From an uncultured Oscillospiraceae bacterium (GTDB taxonomy: Bacteria > Bacillota > Clostridia > Oscillospirales > Acutalibacteraceae): a stretch of DNA of 64,000 bases. Each line of letters begins with the position of its first letter. Position 1 is the first letter of the stretch. A model generated the notes under the pieces. The model did no database searches and had not been told where the DNA came from. It saw only the letters and a program-made list of their open reading frames with translations. A program made the position numbers and the translations under genes. This document shows positions 8,600 to 17,704 of this stretch, in pieces. The stretch covers positions 14,354 to 78,353 of the forward strand of contig UQKB01000008.1 of NCBI GenBank assembly GCA_900541565.1. Reading direction: 5' to 3'.

Positions 8600-9154
8600 A
8601 TGGACAACCATCATGTTAAAGCGGCGCTGGAAGCCATTTTATTTGCAGCTGGCGCGCCTGTGCCGGCACAGAGGATTGCAGACGCGCTGGATACCGGTAT
8701 AGAAACAATTAAAGAGCAGGCGCAGCGCCTTGCGGAGGAATACAGCGCTGCTGACAGAGGCCTGGCCGTTATACGGCTGGAGGACAGCTTCCAGATTTGC
8801 AATAAAAAAGAATACGGCGAATATATTCGCCATGTAATGGATCTGCGCCGCAATACACCGCTTTCGCAGGCAGCGCTTGAGGTGTTGGCGGTTGTTGCAT
8901 ATAATCAGCCGGTGACAAAGGCGTTTGTCGAACAGGTAAGAGGCGTGGATTGTTCCGGCGTAATTGGCAGCCTGATGACAAAGGGCCTGCTCGAAGAAAA
9001 GGGCCGGCTGGAGCTTCCCGGCAGGCCGCTGCTGTACGGTACGACAGAAAATTTTTTGCGCAGTTTCCAGTTGGATTCGCTAGACAGCCTGCCTCCTCTG
9101 CCAGAGGACGAAGCGCAAAAACAGAAGGAAGAGGAACAAGGGCAAACGGCTTGA
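8600..9154 (+). CDS. scpB: Segregation and condensation protein B
   Basis: Winged-helix kite subunit that binds ScpA within the SMC complex, 184 residues. Seen: HHVKAALEAILFAAGAPVPA near the start, LSQAALEVLAVVAYNQPVTK, VRGVDCSGVIGSLMTKGLLEE and the PLLYGTTENFLRSF ending typical of ScpB. The start at 8600 has GGAAGGAG 12 bases upstream. Confidence 0.96.
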   Translation: MDNHHVKAALEAILFAAGAPVPAQRIADALDTGIETIKEQAQRLAEEYSAADRGLAVIRLEDSFQICNKKEYGEYIRHVMDLRRNTPLSQAALEVLAVVAYNQPVTKAFVEQVRGVDCSGVIGSLMTKGLLEEKGRLELPGRPLLYGTTENFLRSFQLDSLDSLPPLPEDEAQKQKEEEQGQTA

Positions 9155-9208
9155 CTTTTTTGCCCTTTTGTGTATCGTTTAGAACCTTGTATGACGGGAG
9201 GGCTTGGC

Positions 9209-9838
9209 TTGACGGCAGTCATCATTATACTTGCAATTTTGCTTGTTTTGCTTGGCTTGCTTCTTTTGCCCGTCACATGGAACGCGCGTTTTGATACACA
9301 GCTGCATCTTAGCGTGCGGTATATCTGTTTTCGTTATACGATCGCTCCGCCGAAGCAAAAGAAAAAAAAGAAGGACACCCCCCCTGCAAAAGAGCACAAA
9401 GGGGAAGACGATACGGACAAAGATGCGAATGTTATAAAAGAAATCATACGGCAGACGGGGCTTTCCGGGTTCTTGTGCCTGCTGAAGGAAACGGCAAAGG
9501 CAGCCGGCAGTGTTTTAAAGGGGCTGCTGCGGCATACGGTTTTATCCTGCCTGGATATAGATATATGCGTAGGCGGTGAAGATGCGGCGGATACCGCTGT
9601 TACCTACGGCTATATATGCGCTGCGGTGTATCCCGCAGCGGGTGTGATTACTTCAGCTGTAAAAAAGTATAAAAAGCTGCGGATTGATATCCATCCGGAT
9701 TATGACTGCAGGCAAACACAAATTATCTGCCGGGCGCAGGCGCGGATTTCGCTGCTGTTCCTTTTAGGCAATCTGATAAAAGGCGCGTATAAACTTTTCA
9801 AACAGTTTATAAAAGTCAAGCGGCAGGGTATAATTTAA
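9209..9838 (+). CDS. DUF2953 family membrane-anchored protein
   Basis: About 209 residues. One N-terminal membrane segment (VIIILAILLVLLGLLLLP), then a lysine-rich stretch (KQKKKKKDTPP) and a soluble domain; the pattern with a conserved LDIDICVGGEDAADTA region fits DUF2953. In Clostridia and Bacilli this family lies directly before gerW/ytfJ, as here, and a sporulation link is inferred from that. The start is uncertain: a TTG at 9209 with GGGAGGG six bases upstream is preferred over an ATG at 9191 lacking a ribosome site. Confidence 0.8.
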   Translation: MTAVIIILAILLVLLGLLLLPVTWNARFDTQLHLSVRYICFRYTIAPPKQKKKKKDTPPAKEHKGEDDTDKDANVIKEIIRQTGLSGFLCLLKETAKAAGSVLKGLLRHTVLSCLDIDICVGGEDAADTAVTYGYICAAVYPAAGVITSAVKKYKKLRIDIHPDYDCRQTQIICRAQARISLLFLLGNLIKGAYKLFKQFIKVKRQGII

Positions 9839-9906
9839 TCAGGAAGGTTGCCATTGGCATTAAATATTTTGATAGATTCCATATAATAAAAAAGGCGGTG
9901 CTTTTT

Positions 9907-10332
9907 ATGAGTGAACATCCTATTGAAGGCTTGATGGACGTAACCATGCAGAAAATTAAAGAGATGGTGGACGTCAACACGATTGTAGGCGATCCTATTA
10001 CCACGCCGGACGGCACGGTAATTATCCCCGTTTCCAAGGTAAGCTATGGCTTTGCCTCAGGTGGGTCGGATATTCCGTCTAAAAACGCGCCAAACAAGGA
10101 AATCTTCGGCGGCGGCAGCGGCGCGGGTGTTTCGATTAACCCGATCGCTTTTTTGGCTGTTTACAACGGCAAGGTCGAGCTTTTGAACATAGAAAGCTAC
10201 GACGGAACGGCAGACAGAGTTGTAGGCCTTGTGCCGGAAATTATTGACAAGGTGTCTGCACTTTTTAAGAAGGATACAAAAGAAAAAAAAGAAGAGGCCG
10301 ACCAGATTAAACTGGACGATCCCCAGGTATAA
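9907..10332 (+). CDS. Spore germination protein GerW/YtfJ family
   Basis: 141 residues, full length for the family. Seen: HPIEGLMDVTMQKIKEMVDV, GDPITTPDGTVIIPVSKVS and the Gly-rich GGGSGAGVSINPIAFLAV core. In Bacillus the homologue is a spore protein needed for lysozyme-triggered germination; the presence here argues that the organism sporulates. Start at 9907 follows AAGGCGGTG. Sits between DUF2953 and a D,D-carboxypeptidase, the usual arrangement. Confidence 0.92.
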   Translation: MSEHPIEGLMDVTMQKIKEMVDVNTIVGDPITTPDGTVIIPVSKVSYGFASGGSDIPSKNAPNKEIFGGGSGAGVSINPIAFLAVYNGKVELLNIESYDGTADRVVGLVPEIIDKVSALFKKDTKEKKEEADQIKLDDPQV

Positions 10333-10451
10333 GGTATAAACAGCAGAAAAACAAGCATATGTATTGTTGTCACGGTACGCCGGCTTAAACATCCCGCACA
10401 GGAGTACGCTTGAGCAGGCGGATGGAAAAATCGGTTAAGGGAGAGAGACCC

Positions 10452-11597
10452 TTGTACAGAAAAAAAGCAGCAATTGTATGTTTGATCACTTTTTTCGCCA
10501 TGCTGGCAGCTTTGCAGAAGCCTGCTGCAGCACAGGACGTTCCCTCTGTTTCCGCCCAGGCAGCAGCGCTGCTGTGCGTAAATAACGGAACGTTTTTGTT
10601 TGAAAAGAACGCACAGGAAAAGCTGCCCATGGCAAGCACTACAAAAATTATGACCACGCTTTTGACATTAGAGGCCGCTGCGGCGCAAAATAAGACGGTA
10701 ACGGTAACAGAGGAAATGTACGCAGAAGGTTCTTCCATGTATTTAAAAGCGGGCGACCAGCTTAAATTAACAGATCTTGCGGCAGGCATGATGATGGCTT
10801 CAGGCAACGACGCAGCCAACGCGGCAGCTTTAGCTGTGGGCGGCAGCTTTGAAGGCTTTGCCCAGGCAATGAACCAGAAGGCGCAACAAATCGGGATGGA
10901 AAATTCCCATTTTGTAACGCCTTCAGGATTGGATGACGATGCACATTACTCAACAGCGCAAGATATGGCGCTGTTGATGGACTGCGCAGTCAGTAACGAT
11001 GCATTTGCAGACATCAGCGGGCAAAAAAGCATGAAGGTTACGTTTATTAAGCCGCAGGGGCAGGCCTATACTTATAATAACCATAACCGGCTTTTATCGC
11101 TGTACGAATACTGTACGGGCGGAAAGACCGGATTTACAGACAAAGCCGGCAGGTGCCTTGTGACAAGCGCTGAAAAGGACGGCGTAAAACTGATTGCTGT
11201 AACGCTGCACGCACCGGACGACTGGAACGACCATATAAAGCTGTATGAATATGGCTTTGAGCAGTTGACGCGCGTTTCTTTTGACGACACGGCCTGCCAT
11301 ATCAAGCTTCCGCTTGCAGGCGGAAAAGAGGATTATGTCCGTGTAAGCGGTTACACTGCGGCAGACGTTGTTGTGCCAAATGCGGATAAGGACAAAATTG
11401 TAAGGCAGGTTTCCCTGCCGCCATTTGTTTATGCGCCGGTAGAAGCGGGACAGGTGCTTGGAAAGGTTGTATACACGTTAAACGGGGAAAAAGTAGCGTC
11501 GAATGACCTGGTAGCGGATGGAGCGTATGCGTATGAGCAGGTAGAAAAAGGGTTTTTTGAAAAAATCGGTGCGTTTTTTTTAAATCTTTTTTCCTGA
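10452..11597 (+). CDS. D-alanyl-D-alanine carboxypeptidase (DacF-like, S11)
   Basis: Secreted penicillin-binding protein that trims the terminal D-Ala from peptidoglycan stem peptides, about 381 residues. Seen: signal peptide (RKKAAIVCLITFFAMLAALQ, cleavage near AAAQD), active-site STTK within MASTTKIMT, SGN (MASGNDAA) and KTG (GGKTGFTDKAG), then the C-terminal PBP5-type domain and an amphipathic end (FFEKIGAFFLNLF) for membrane attachment. Start is placed at a TTG at 10452 with AAGGGAGAG upstream, which puts the signal peptide at the terminus; in-frame ATGs at 10410 and 10422 are alternatives. Being next to gerW suggests the spore-cortex DacF role, an inference. Confidence 0.92.
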   Translation: MYRKKAAIVCLITFFAMLAALQKPAAAQDVPSVSAQAAALLCVNNGTFLFEKNAQEKLPMASTTKIMTTLLTLEAAAAQNKTVTVTEEMYAEGSSMYLKAGDQLKLTDLAAGMMMASGNDAANAAALAVGGSFEGFAQAMNQKAQQIGMENSHFVTPSGLDDDAHYSTAQDMALLMDCAVSNDAFADISGQKSMKVTFIKPQGQAYTYNNHNRLLSLYEYCTGGKTGFTDKAGRCLVTSAEKDGVKLIAVTLHAPDDWNDHIKLYEYGFEQLTRVSFDDTACHIKLPLAGGKEDYVRVSGYTAADVVVPNADKDKIVRQVSLPPFVYAPVEAGQVLGKVVYTLNGEKVASNDLVADGAYAYEQVEKGFFEKIGAFFLNLFS

Positions 11598-11622
11598 CAG
11601 CCCATGCGACTATAGCGTAAGG

Positions 11623-12396
11623 ATGAAAGAAAACGGTGAAATGATGGTGGAAAAGAAATTGGTCCGTCTGCAAAAAATGCTTGCAGACTGCGGCGTGACG
11701 TCCAGAAGGAAAGCAGAAGAGCTAATTGAACAGGGCTGTGTTAAGGTAAACGGAAGGGTCGCCCGGATAGGTGATAAAGTCGATCCCGTTTGTGATAGGG
11801 TACTGGTAAAGGGAAAGAAAGTATCTGGGCGCGCAAAGGCCAGATACTATTATATTATGCTGCATAAGCCGCGGGGCTATGTGACAACTATGCACGATGA
11901 ATTGGGCAGGAAATGTGTAGCCGAGCTTGTCACGGATGTGCCGGCACGGGTCTATCCGGTGGGCCGTCTGGACAGGGATTCTGAAGGGCTGCTTTTATTG
12001 ACCAATGACGGAGAATTTGCCAACAGGGTGGCGCATCCTGCAAAGCATGTTTATAAAGTGTACCGTGTGACGGTGCGCCCTGCAGCCAGCGACGAGCAGA
12101 TTGACCAGATGTGCGCAGGTATGATGGTGGATGGCAGAAAAACAGCACCGTGCCAGGTGCATGTTCTTACAAAACAGGAACAAAAGTGTGTGTTGGAGGT
12201 CATCCTCCGGGAAGGCCGGAACCGCCAGATTCGGAAAATGTGCGGGCAGCTTGGGCTGGAGGTGGCAAGGCTCAAGCGTACGGCAATTGGGCAGGTAAAG
12301 CTTGGCATGCTGCCGCCGGGAAAGTGGCGTGAGCTGACAACAGACGAAGTAAAAAGACTGTCTGCAAGGCCAAACACCACGGTGCAGGTACTTTAA
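11623..12396 (+). CDS. rluB: 23S rRNA pseudouridine synthase, RluB type
   Basis: Isomerises uridine in large-subunit rRNA. N-terminal S4 RNA-binding domain (VRLQKMLADCGVTSRRKAEELI), then the catalytic RsuA/RluB domain with VGRLDRDSEGLLLLTNDGEF containing the catalytic Asp, and EGRNRQIRKMC. About 250 residues, normal length. The exact start is unclear (ATG 11623, 11641, 11644 or GTG 11647; none has an ideal ribosome site). Last conserved member of the scpA-to-rluB block. Confidence 0.93.
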   Translation: MKENGEMMVEKKLVRLQKMLADCGVTSRRKAEELIEQGCVKVNGRVARIGDKVDPVCDRVLVKGKKVSGRAKARYYYIMLHKPRGYVTTMHDELGRKCVAELVTDVPARVYPVGRLDRDSEGLLLLTNDGEFANRVAHPAKHVYKVYRVTVRPAASDEQIDQMCAGMMVDGRKTAPCQVHVLTKQEQKCVLEVILREGRNRQIRKMCGQLGLEVARLKRTAIGQVKLGMLPPGKWRELTTDEVKRLSARPNTTVQVL

Positions 12397-12414
12397 AAGA
12401 AAGGATTGGTAACA

Positions 12415-12825
12415 ATGCTGTGCGTAAAGCCTGTAGACGATATGGGCGTAGTAAGGCCAATTATGGAGAAATACAATATTTCTTCGGAACATGCAAGGCT
12501 GCTGATGGCAGACGAGCGCGGAACCGCTTTGGGCTTTGTATTGGTAGAGCCGAAAGAGGGCAGGCTGTATCTGCACGCCCTTGAGATCTACCCAGGCGCA
12601 GGTCAGGCATCAGCGCAAGGCGGTACAGATGACTCTATGGAAATAGCAGAATATCTTATCCGGGCGGCGGGATCGTATGCGCTTAACCGTATGCTTTCCG
12701 GGATGGATTGCGGACTTACTGTGGCAGAAACGATACAATTTCGCTTTGGGATTAGACAAAATGGACAAAAATATTCCATAGAATTAAAAGAATTATTCAA
12801 AAAGTGCAAAAATTGTGGGGGCTAA
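12415..12825 (+). CDS. Hypothetical protein, weakly GNAT-like
   Basis: 136 residues, not recognised with certainty. The segment GTALGFVLVEPKEGRLYLHALEI resembles the beta-strand core of a GNAT acetyltransferase, and a helical part follows (SYALNRMLSGMDCGLTV); the C-terminus is lysine/cysteine rich (KKCKNCGG). No catalytic residues can be assigned. Start follows AAAGGATTGG. It trails rluB by 18 bases and is probably the last gene of that transcript. Confidence 0.7.
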   Translation: MLCVKPVDDMGVVRPIMEKYNISSEHARLLMADERGTALGFVLVEPKEGRLYLHALEIYPGAGQASAQGGTDDSMEIAEYLIRAAGSYALNRMLSGMDCGLTVAETIQFRFGIRQNGQKYSIELKELFKKCKNCGG

Positions 12826-12834
12826 TTTTTCTGC

Positions 12835-12863
12835 TTGTAGTTTCTGCACGGTTTTATTATAAT
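12835..12863 (+). promoter_or_regulatory. Promoter of the biotin carboxyltransferase operon
   Basis: -35 TTGTAG (12835-12840), 17-base spacer, consensus -10 TATAAT (12858-12863). Confidence 0.7.
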
Positions 12864-12911
12864 AAATCTGTATAGCTTTATCGATTTAGCAGTAGGAACG
12901 GAGGAACACGG

Positions 12912-14240
12912 ATGAGTATGGAACAAAAGCAGCAGGTGCTGGACCAGGCGAAGGCTGCAATTGAAAACACTTCGGCTCATAAAAACCTGCAATTGTTGTT
13001 TGATGGCGGCGTTTTTTCAGAAATAGATGCCTATGCCAAATCCGAAAACGGCTATGCCGAGGTTATAGCGGCTCACGGTACGGCAAATGGCTGTCCAATA
13101 TTTGCCTTTGCGCAGAACAGCGATATAGCCGGCGGCGCAATGTCAACTGCCCAAGCGGCAAAGCTTAGAAAACTGTATGACCTTGCAGTCAAAACCGGAA
13201 CGCCCGTGGTTGGCTTGTATGCTTCAACCGGTGCGCGCCTCACGCAGGGGGTGGACATGCTTTCTTCTTTTGGGAGCATTTTAAACAGCGTTTCTACCTT
13301 GTCCGGTGTTGTTCCGCAAATATCCGTAGTGCTGGGCCCCTGTTTGGGGATCGGCGCATTGAACGCATCGGGCGCTGATTTTGTTATTTTGTCGGAAAAG
13401 GCTCAGCTTTCCCTGGCAACAAACGGGGAAGGCGGCGGCTGTGCAGATGCCGAAAAATACGGCATTTCACATTTAACGGCAAAAAATACGGAAGACGCAA
13501 TTGAAAAGGCAAGAACCCTGCTTGGTTTTATGCCATCCAATAACCTTAGTCTAGCACCGGCTGCTGATACGGACGAGCCGGAAGACCCGCAGAATACAGA
13601 CGTAATCAAAGCCGTATTTGATAATGGAAGCTTTCTGGAACTGCAAAGCGCATTTGGAAAGAACGCGGTTGTGGGTTTTGCAAGGCTTTATGGAAGTGTG
13701 ACGGGCGTAGTAAAGACAAACGGGCAAACGCTTATGCGTGATGATTGCGCCAAAATTGCCCGTTTTGTAAAATTTTGCGATGCCTTTACAATACCGGTGG
13801 TGACATTTGCGGACAGCAAAGGCTTTGGTTGCTTAAAGGCGGCTTCGCACTTGACTGCCGCATATGCGGATGCCACAACCGTGAAGGTAACGGTGATTAC
13901 AGGTGAGGCGTATGGTGCTTTTTATGTTGCTGTGGCAGGATCAGGCGCCAATACGGACGTTACGCTTGCTTGGGCAGACGCCGCTATTTCTCCGCTTCCG
14001 CCGGAAGCGGGTGCTGAAATTATGTGGGAGGATCAAATGAACGCTCCCAAGGATGCGCGCCAGGCATTGGTAAAAACGTATAAAGAAAAAGAATGCAGTG
14101 CCTTTAAGGCAGCGGCAAACGGTTATGTGCAGGATGTAATTGCCCCGCAGGATACCAGAAGCAAGCTTTTTGCTGCGTTGGATATGCTTTCAGGTAAGCG
14201 CGTTTCCAGGCTGCCCAAAAAACATGGGACAATCCTGTAA
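12912..14240 (+). CDS. Acyl-CoA carboxyltransferase subunit (12S/PccB-like)
   Basis: Crotonase-fold carboxyltransferase, 442 residues, shorter than the usual 500 or so of PccB/MmdA. Seen: in the N-half STGARLTQGVDMLSSFGSIL and GVVPQISVVLGPCLGIGAL, matching the acyl-CoA/carboxybiotin oxyanion region of PCCB and transcarboxylase 12S; in the C-half FARLYGSVTGVVKTNGQTL, FADSKGFGCLKAA and GEAYGAFYVA. First gene of an operon with a biotin carrier and a pyruvate-type carboxyltransferase. Together they could move CO2 between an acyl-CoA and pyruvate/oxaloacetate. No biotin carboxylase or sodium-pump subunit is adjacent. Start follows GGAGG. Confidence 0.88.
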   Translation: MSMEQKQQVLDQAKAAIENTSAHKNLQLLFDGGVFSEIDAYAKSENGYAEVIAAHGTANGCPIFAFAQNSDIAGGAMSTAQAAKLRKLYDLAVKTGTPVVGLYASTGARLTQGVDMLSSFGSILNSVSTLSGVVPQISVVLGPCLGIGALNASGADFVILSEKAQLSLATNGEGGGCADAEKYGISHLTAKNTEDAIEKARTLLGFMPSNNLSLAPAADTDEPEDPQNTDVIKAVFDNGSFLELQSAFGKNAVVGFARLYGSVTGVVKTNGQTLMRDDCAKIARFVKFCDAFTIPVVTFADSKGFGCLKAASHLTAAYADATTVKVTVITGEAYGAFYVAVAGSGANTDVTLAWADAAISPLPPEAGAEIMWEDQMNAPKDARQALVKTYKEKECSAFKAAANGYVQDVIAPQDTRSKLFAALDMLSGKRVSRLPKKHGTIL

Positions 14241-14305
14241 CACAGCCACGCTTTTTTGCATAATAAATAAAATGGTAAAATGATCAATTAAAGGGATGGT
14301 ACATC

Positions 14306-14671
14306 ATGAAAAATTTAAAAATTACGGTAAACGGCACAGCATATGACGTACAAGTTGAAGAAATTGATGCATCGGCAGCGCCTGCTGTGGCGCCTGCAGC
14401 ACCGGCGCCCGCGGTGCCTGCAGCACCACCCGCGCCGGCAACAGTTTCTGCTCCGGAAGGGGAGGCTGTAAAGTGCCCCATGCCCGGGACGATCGTTTCT
14501 GTAGATGTAAGCGTGGGACAAAAGGTTTCCAAAGGCGATATTCTGGTTGTTCTGGAAGCAATGAAAATGGAAAACGAAATTATGGCGCCGCGTGATGCGG
14601 TTATAGAGGCTGTAAGCGTCAACAAAGGCGACAGTGTGGAATCCGGCACAGTACTTGTAGTATTGAAATAG
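14306..14671 (+). CDS. Biotin carboxyl carrier protein (1.3S-like)
   Basis: 121 residues. N-terminal strand region ([20 protein letters not shown]), an Ala/Pro-rich flexible linker (about residues 24-50), and a C-terminal biotinyl domain with the biotinylation motif EAMKMEN (lysine at about 88) preceded by [10 protein letters not shown]. It would shuttle carboxybiotin between the two carboxyltransferase subunits encoded on either side. Confidence 0.95.
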   Translation: MKNLKITVNGTAYDVQVEEIDASAAPAVAPAAPAPAVPAAPPAPATVSAPEGEAVKCPMPGTIVSVDVSVGQKVSKGDILVVLEAMKMENEIMAPRDAVIEAVSVNKGDSVESGTVLVVLK

Positions 14672-14722
14672 ACCGGTCGGGAAAACCCTTTATATCTTAC
14701 CGAAAGGGAAGGATCAACAGCT

Positions 14723-16123
14723 ATGGCTAAAAAAATTTTGATTACAGAAACGGTTTTGCGTGACGCGCATCAGTCGTTGATTGCTACCAGGATGTCTACG
14801 GAAGAAATGCTGCCTATCTTACCAAAGCTTGATCAGGTGGGGTTTCATTCTTTGGAATGCTGGGGCGGTGCAACCTTTGATTCTTGTCTGCGCTTTTTAA
14901 ACGAAGATCCATGGGACAGACTGCGTACAATCCGTAAAAACTGTCCGAATACCAAACTGCAAATGCTGTTTAGAGGGCAAAATATGCTGGGCTACCGCCA
15001 TTATGCAGACGACGTGCTGGAATATTTTGTACAGCGTTCAGTTGCGAACGGGATCGATATTATCCGCATTTTTGATGCGCTCAATGATATAAAAAACCTG
15101 GAGGTTGCAATCAAGGCGGCAAAAAAAGAGGGCGCGCATGTGCAGGTTGCGATCTCTTATACAACAGGGCCGGTGTTTAATACACTTTATTATGTGGATT
15201 ATGCAAGGCGCATTGCCGACGCGGGGGCAGACTCCATTTGTATTAAGGATATGGCGGCGCTGCTGACTCCATATGAAACAAGGCGTCTGGTCGGCGCCAT
15301 CAAAGCGCAGGTCAATCTGCCAATTCAGCTGCACACACATTATACGTCCGGCCTTGCATCCATGTGCCTGCTCAAAGGGATTGAAGCCGGCGCAGATATT
15401 ATAGATACGGCCATGTCGCCTTTGGCGCTGGGAACGTCGCATGCACCCACGGAATCTATGGTTGCGGCACTGCAGGGAACGGAATACGACACAGGGCTTG
15501 ACCTGGTTCTTTTAAACGAAATCCGCGATTATTTTATGGGCTTGCGACAGAAATATTTGGATAATGGACTTCTGGACCCCAAAATGCTTGCGGTAGACGC
15601 AAACGCGCTGATTTACCAGGTACCGGGAGGCATGCTTTCCAATCTGCTTTCTCAGCTGAAGCAGGCAGGAAAAGAGGATCAGCTGACAGAGGTTTTAAAC
15701 GAGGTTCCCAGAGTCAGAAAGGACGCGGGCTATCCACCGCTTGTTACGCCGACATCGCAGATTGTAGGTACACAGGCAGTGTTCAATGTGATTACAGGAC
15801 AGCGGTACAAAATGTGCACCAATGAATTTAAAGATCTTGTGGCGGGCAAATACGGCACAACGCCCATGCCGATTGACAAAGCGTTTAGAAAGCAGATTAT
15901 TGGCGATGAAGAACCGGTAGAATGCCGTCCGGCAGATTTGCTGGAGCCCGAGCTTGAAAAGCTGCGTGCAGAAATTCCACAGTGGATTGAGCAGGAAGAG
16001 GATGTGCTGTCCTATGCGCAATTTCCAAAAGTTGCACTTGACTTTTTCAAAAAGCGCCGCGACCGGCAAGCTGGGATCGACAGTGCGCATATAGACAGGG
16101 CAAACAAGGTACATCCTGTATAA
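14723..16123 (+). CDS. Pyruvate/oxaloacetate carboxyltransferase subunit (5S/OadA-like)
   Basis: 466 residues. Seen: ITETVLRDAHQSLIATRMST, the DRDAHQS-type metal-binding start of pyruvate carboxylase/OadA; LECWGGATFD; LFRGQNMLGYRHYADDVL; IRIFDALND; ICIKDMAALLTP with the carbamylated-lysine region; and LHTHYTSG. It ends without an attached biotinyl domain, because the carrier is encoded separately just upstream, as in the Propionibacterium transcarboxylase 5S subunit and unlike many OadA proteins. Confidence 0.94.
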   Translation: MAKKILITETVLRDAHQSLIATRMSTEEMLPILPKLDQVGFHSLECWGGATFDSCLRFLNEDPWDRLRTIRKNCPNTKLQMLFRGQNMLGYRHYADDVLEYFVQRSVANGIDIIRIFDALNDIKNLEVAIKAAKKEGAHVQVAISYTTGPVFNTLYYVDYARRIADAGADSICIKDMAALLTPYETRRLVGAIKAQVNLPIQLHTHYTSGLASMCLLKGIEAGADIIDTAMSPLALGTSHAPTESMVAALQGTEYDTGLDLVLLNEIRDYFMGLRQKYLDNGLLDPKMLAVDANALIYQVPGGMLSNLLSQLKQAGKEDQLTEVLNEVPRVRKDAGYPPLVTPTSQIVGTQAVFNVITGQRYKMCTNEFKDLVAGKYGTTPMPIDKAFRKQIIGDEEPVECRPADLLEPELEKLRAEIPQWIEQEEDVLSYAQFPKVALDFFKKRRDRQAGIDSAHIDRANKVHPV

Positions 16124-16181
16124 TGCCTTGCTTGCATAAAAGAAACATACGACACGGAAAGCGTATTTCTTTCTGTTTGCC

Positions 16182-16208
16182 AAAAGGCCGCCTGCGGGCG
16201 GCCTTTTG
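16182..16208 (+). terminator. Terminator of the carboxyltransferase operon
   Basis: Stem AAAAGGCCGCC / GGGCGGCCTTTT around TGC (16182-16207), with A and T runs on either side, so it can work in both directions. Confidence 0.88.
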
Positions 16209-16261
16209 CAGTGGGTACGCAAGGCAGTTTATGTACCATCTGTTTATGGTAAAATGGATAT

Positions 16262-16290
16262 TTGCCAATTGTATACAGATATGCTATAGT
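16262..16290 (+). promoter_or_regulatory. Promoter of the CNNM/CorC gene
   Basis: -35 TTGCCA (16262-16267), 17-base spacer, -10 TATAGT (16285-16290). Confidence 0.6.
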
Positions 16291-16363
16291 ATGTCCTGAA
16301 AGGAAAAAGCTTTGCGGCAATTCCTCCAGGGAATCTTTTTCAACATATATGGGGTGATATTTT

Positions 16364-17638
16364 TTGGAAGTGAACATTATAATGGGTGTGTCTATTCTTA
16401 TACTCATTATACTTTCCGCCTTTTTCTCTTCTGTAGAAACGGCGTTTTCTACAGTAAATACAATCCGTTTAAAGCACGATGCACAAAATGGCAGCAAAAA
16501 AGCGCAGGACGCATTGTATATTACAGAAAATTACGACAAAGCGCTTACAACGGTTCTGATTGGAAACAATATTGTCAACATCAGCTGTTCTTCTATTGCA
16601 ACGGTGCTGTGTATCAACCTGTTTGGCGATATGGGCGCCGCGATCAGTACAGGCGCCGTGACGCTTTTGGTGCTTACCTTTGGGGAGATTATGCCCAAGT
16701 GTATTGCAAAAGAGCGGGCGGATAGCTATTGCCTGTTTACGGCACGGGCGCTGCGGATTTTAATGACGGTGTTTACCCCAATTGTTTTTATTTTTATAAA
16801 AATGAAGAGCGCCGCGCTGAAAAGGATGCACAAAAATGAAAAAACGCCTTCCGTAACGGAGGATGAACTGAAATATATTATTGAAAGCATTGAGGAAGAA
16901 GGTGTGCTGGAACAGCAGGAACGCGAGCTTGTACAGTCTGCACTTGACTTTGATGAAAAAACCGTACAGGAGGTTTTGACACCGCGTGTAGATATTACAG
17001 CGATCGAGGTAAACGACGATGTACGAGATATTGCAAAGCTGATTCTGTCTGAGCGGTATTCAAGAATTCCCGTATATAAAGATACGCTGGACAATATTAT
17101 AGGAATACTGCATACCAGGGATTTTCTGGAGGCCATTGTCAACGGGGAAACGCCCAATATTCAAAAGCTGATCCAACCGGCGTATTTTATTTATAAGACA
17201 AAGAAGCTTTCGAAAGTCTTAACAGACTTTAAGCATAAAAAGCTGAATATTGCTATTGTTTCCGACGAGTATGGCGGAACAGTCGGTATTGTGACGATGG
17301 AAGACCTACTGGAAGAAATTGTAGGGGAAATATGGGACGAAGACGAAGAAATTGAGCACATGTACAAGGAGCTTCCGGACGGCTCGTATGAGATAAGCGG
17401 GGATATGGACATCGACGAAATGCTGGAGCTTTTTGCGCTTGACCCCAAAACCATCCAAAGCGAAAGCGTCTCTGTCGGGGGCTGGGTGCTGGAAATGCTG
17501 GGAAGTATCCCCAACGAAGGAGACAGCTTTCAGTTTGATCCGCTTTTTATCACAGTTACAGAGGTGTCTGAGCAGCGTATCACCAAGCTTGTTATTAAAA
17601 AATCAGTGGAACAAAAGCAAGCGGAAGCGAAGGGTTAA
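16364..17638 (+). CDS. CNNM/CorC (hemolysin-like) transporter with CBS domains
   Basis: 424 residues. DUF21/CNNM transmembrane domain with about four hydrophobic segments (ILILIILSAFFSSVETAFS at the start, ITENYDKALTTVLIGNNIVN, and TFGEIMPKCIAKE), then a CBS pair (LTPRVDITAIEV, RIPVYKDTLDNIIGILHTRDFL, VSDEYGGTVGIVTMEDLLEEIVGEI) and a C-terminal CorC_HlyC domain. Relatives are linked to Mg2+ export and homeostasis; the hemolysin label is historical. Start is a TTG at 16364 with GGGGTG seven bases upstream; the next ATG (16382) has no such site. Confidence 0.93.
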   Translation: MEVNIIMGVSILILIILSAFFSSVETAFSTVNTIRLKHDAQNGSKKAQDALYITENYDKALTTVLIGNNIVNISCSSIATVLCINLFGDMGAAISTGAVTLLVLTFGEIMPKCIAKERADSYCLFTARALRILMTVFTPIVFIFIKMKSAALKRMHKNEKTPSVTEDELKYIIESIEEEGVLEQQERELVQSALDFDEKTVQEVLTPRVDITAIEVNDDVRDIAKLILSERYSRIPVYKDTLDNIIGILHTRDFLEAIVNGETPNIQKLIQPAYFIYKTKKLSKVLTDFKHKKLNIAIVSDEYGGTVGIVTMEDLLEEIVGEIWDEDEEIEHMYKELPDGSYEISGDMDIDEMLELFALDPKTIQSESVSVGGWVLEMLGSIPNEGDSFQFDPLFITVTEVSEQRITKLVIKKSVEQKQAEAKG

Positions 17639-17664
17639 TCTGGCAGCTGTACAATAGAATATTT

Positions 17665-17704
17665 AAAATCACCGCGGAAAAAATATAAGCGGTGATTTTA
17701 TTTT
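17665..17704 (+). terminator. Hairpin ending in the ribosome site of the next gene
   Basis: AAAATCACCGC (17665-17675) pairs with GCGGTGATTTT (17689-17699), followed by ATTTT. It looks like the terminator of the CNNM gene, yet its 3' arm holds GGTGAT, the likely ribosome site of the ATG at 17705, so read-through transcripts would have that site paired. Confidence 0.65.

Noticed and set aside
12415..12825. Confident GNAT acetyltransferase call
   Set aside because: Only one strand pattern fits; the acetyl-CoA binding Q/RxxGxG/A motif is not present, so it stays hypothetical.
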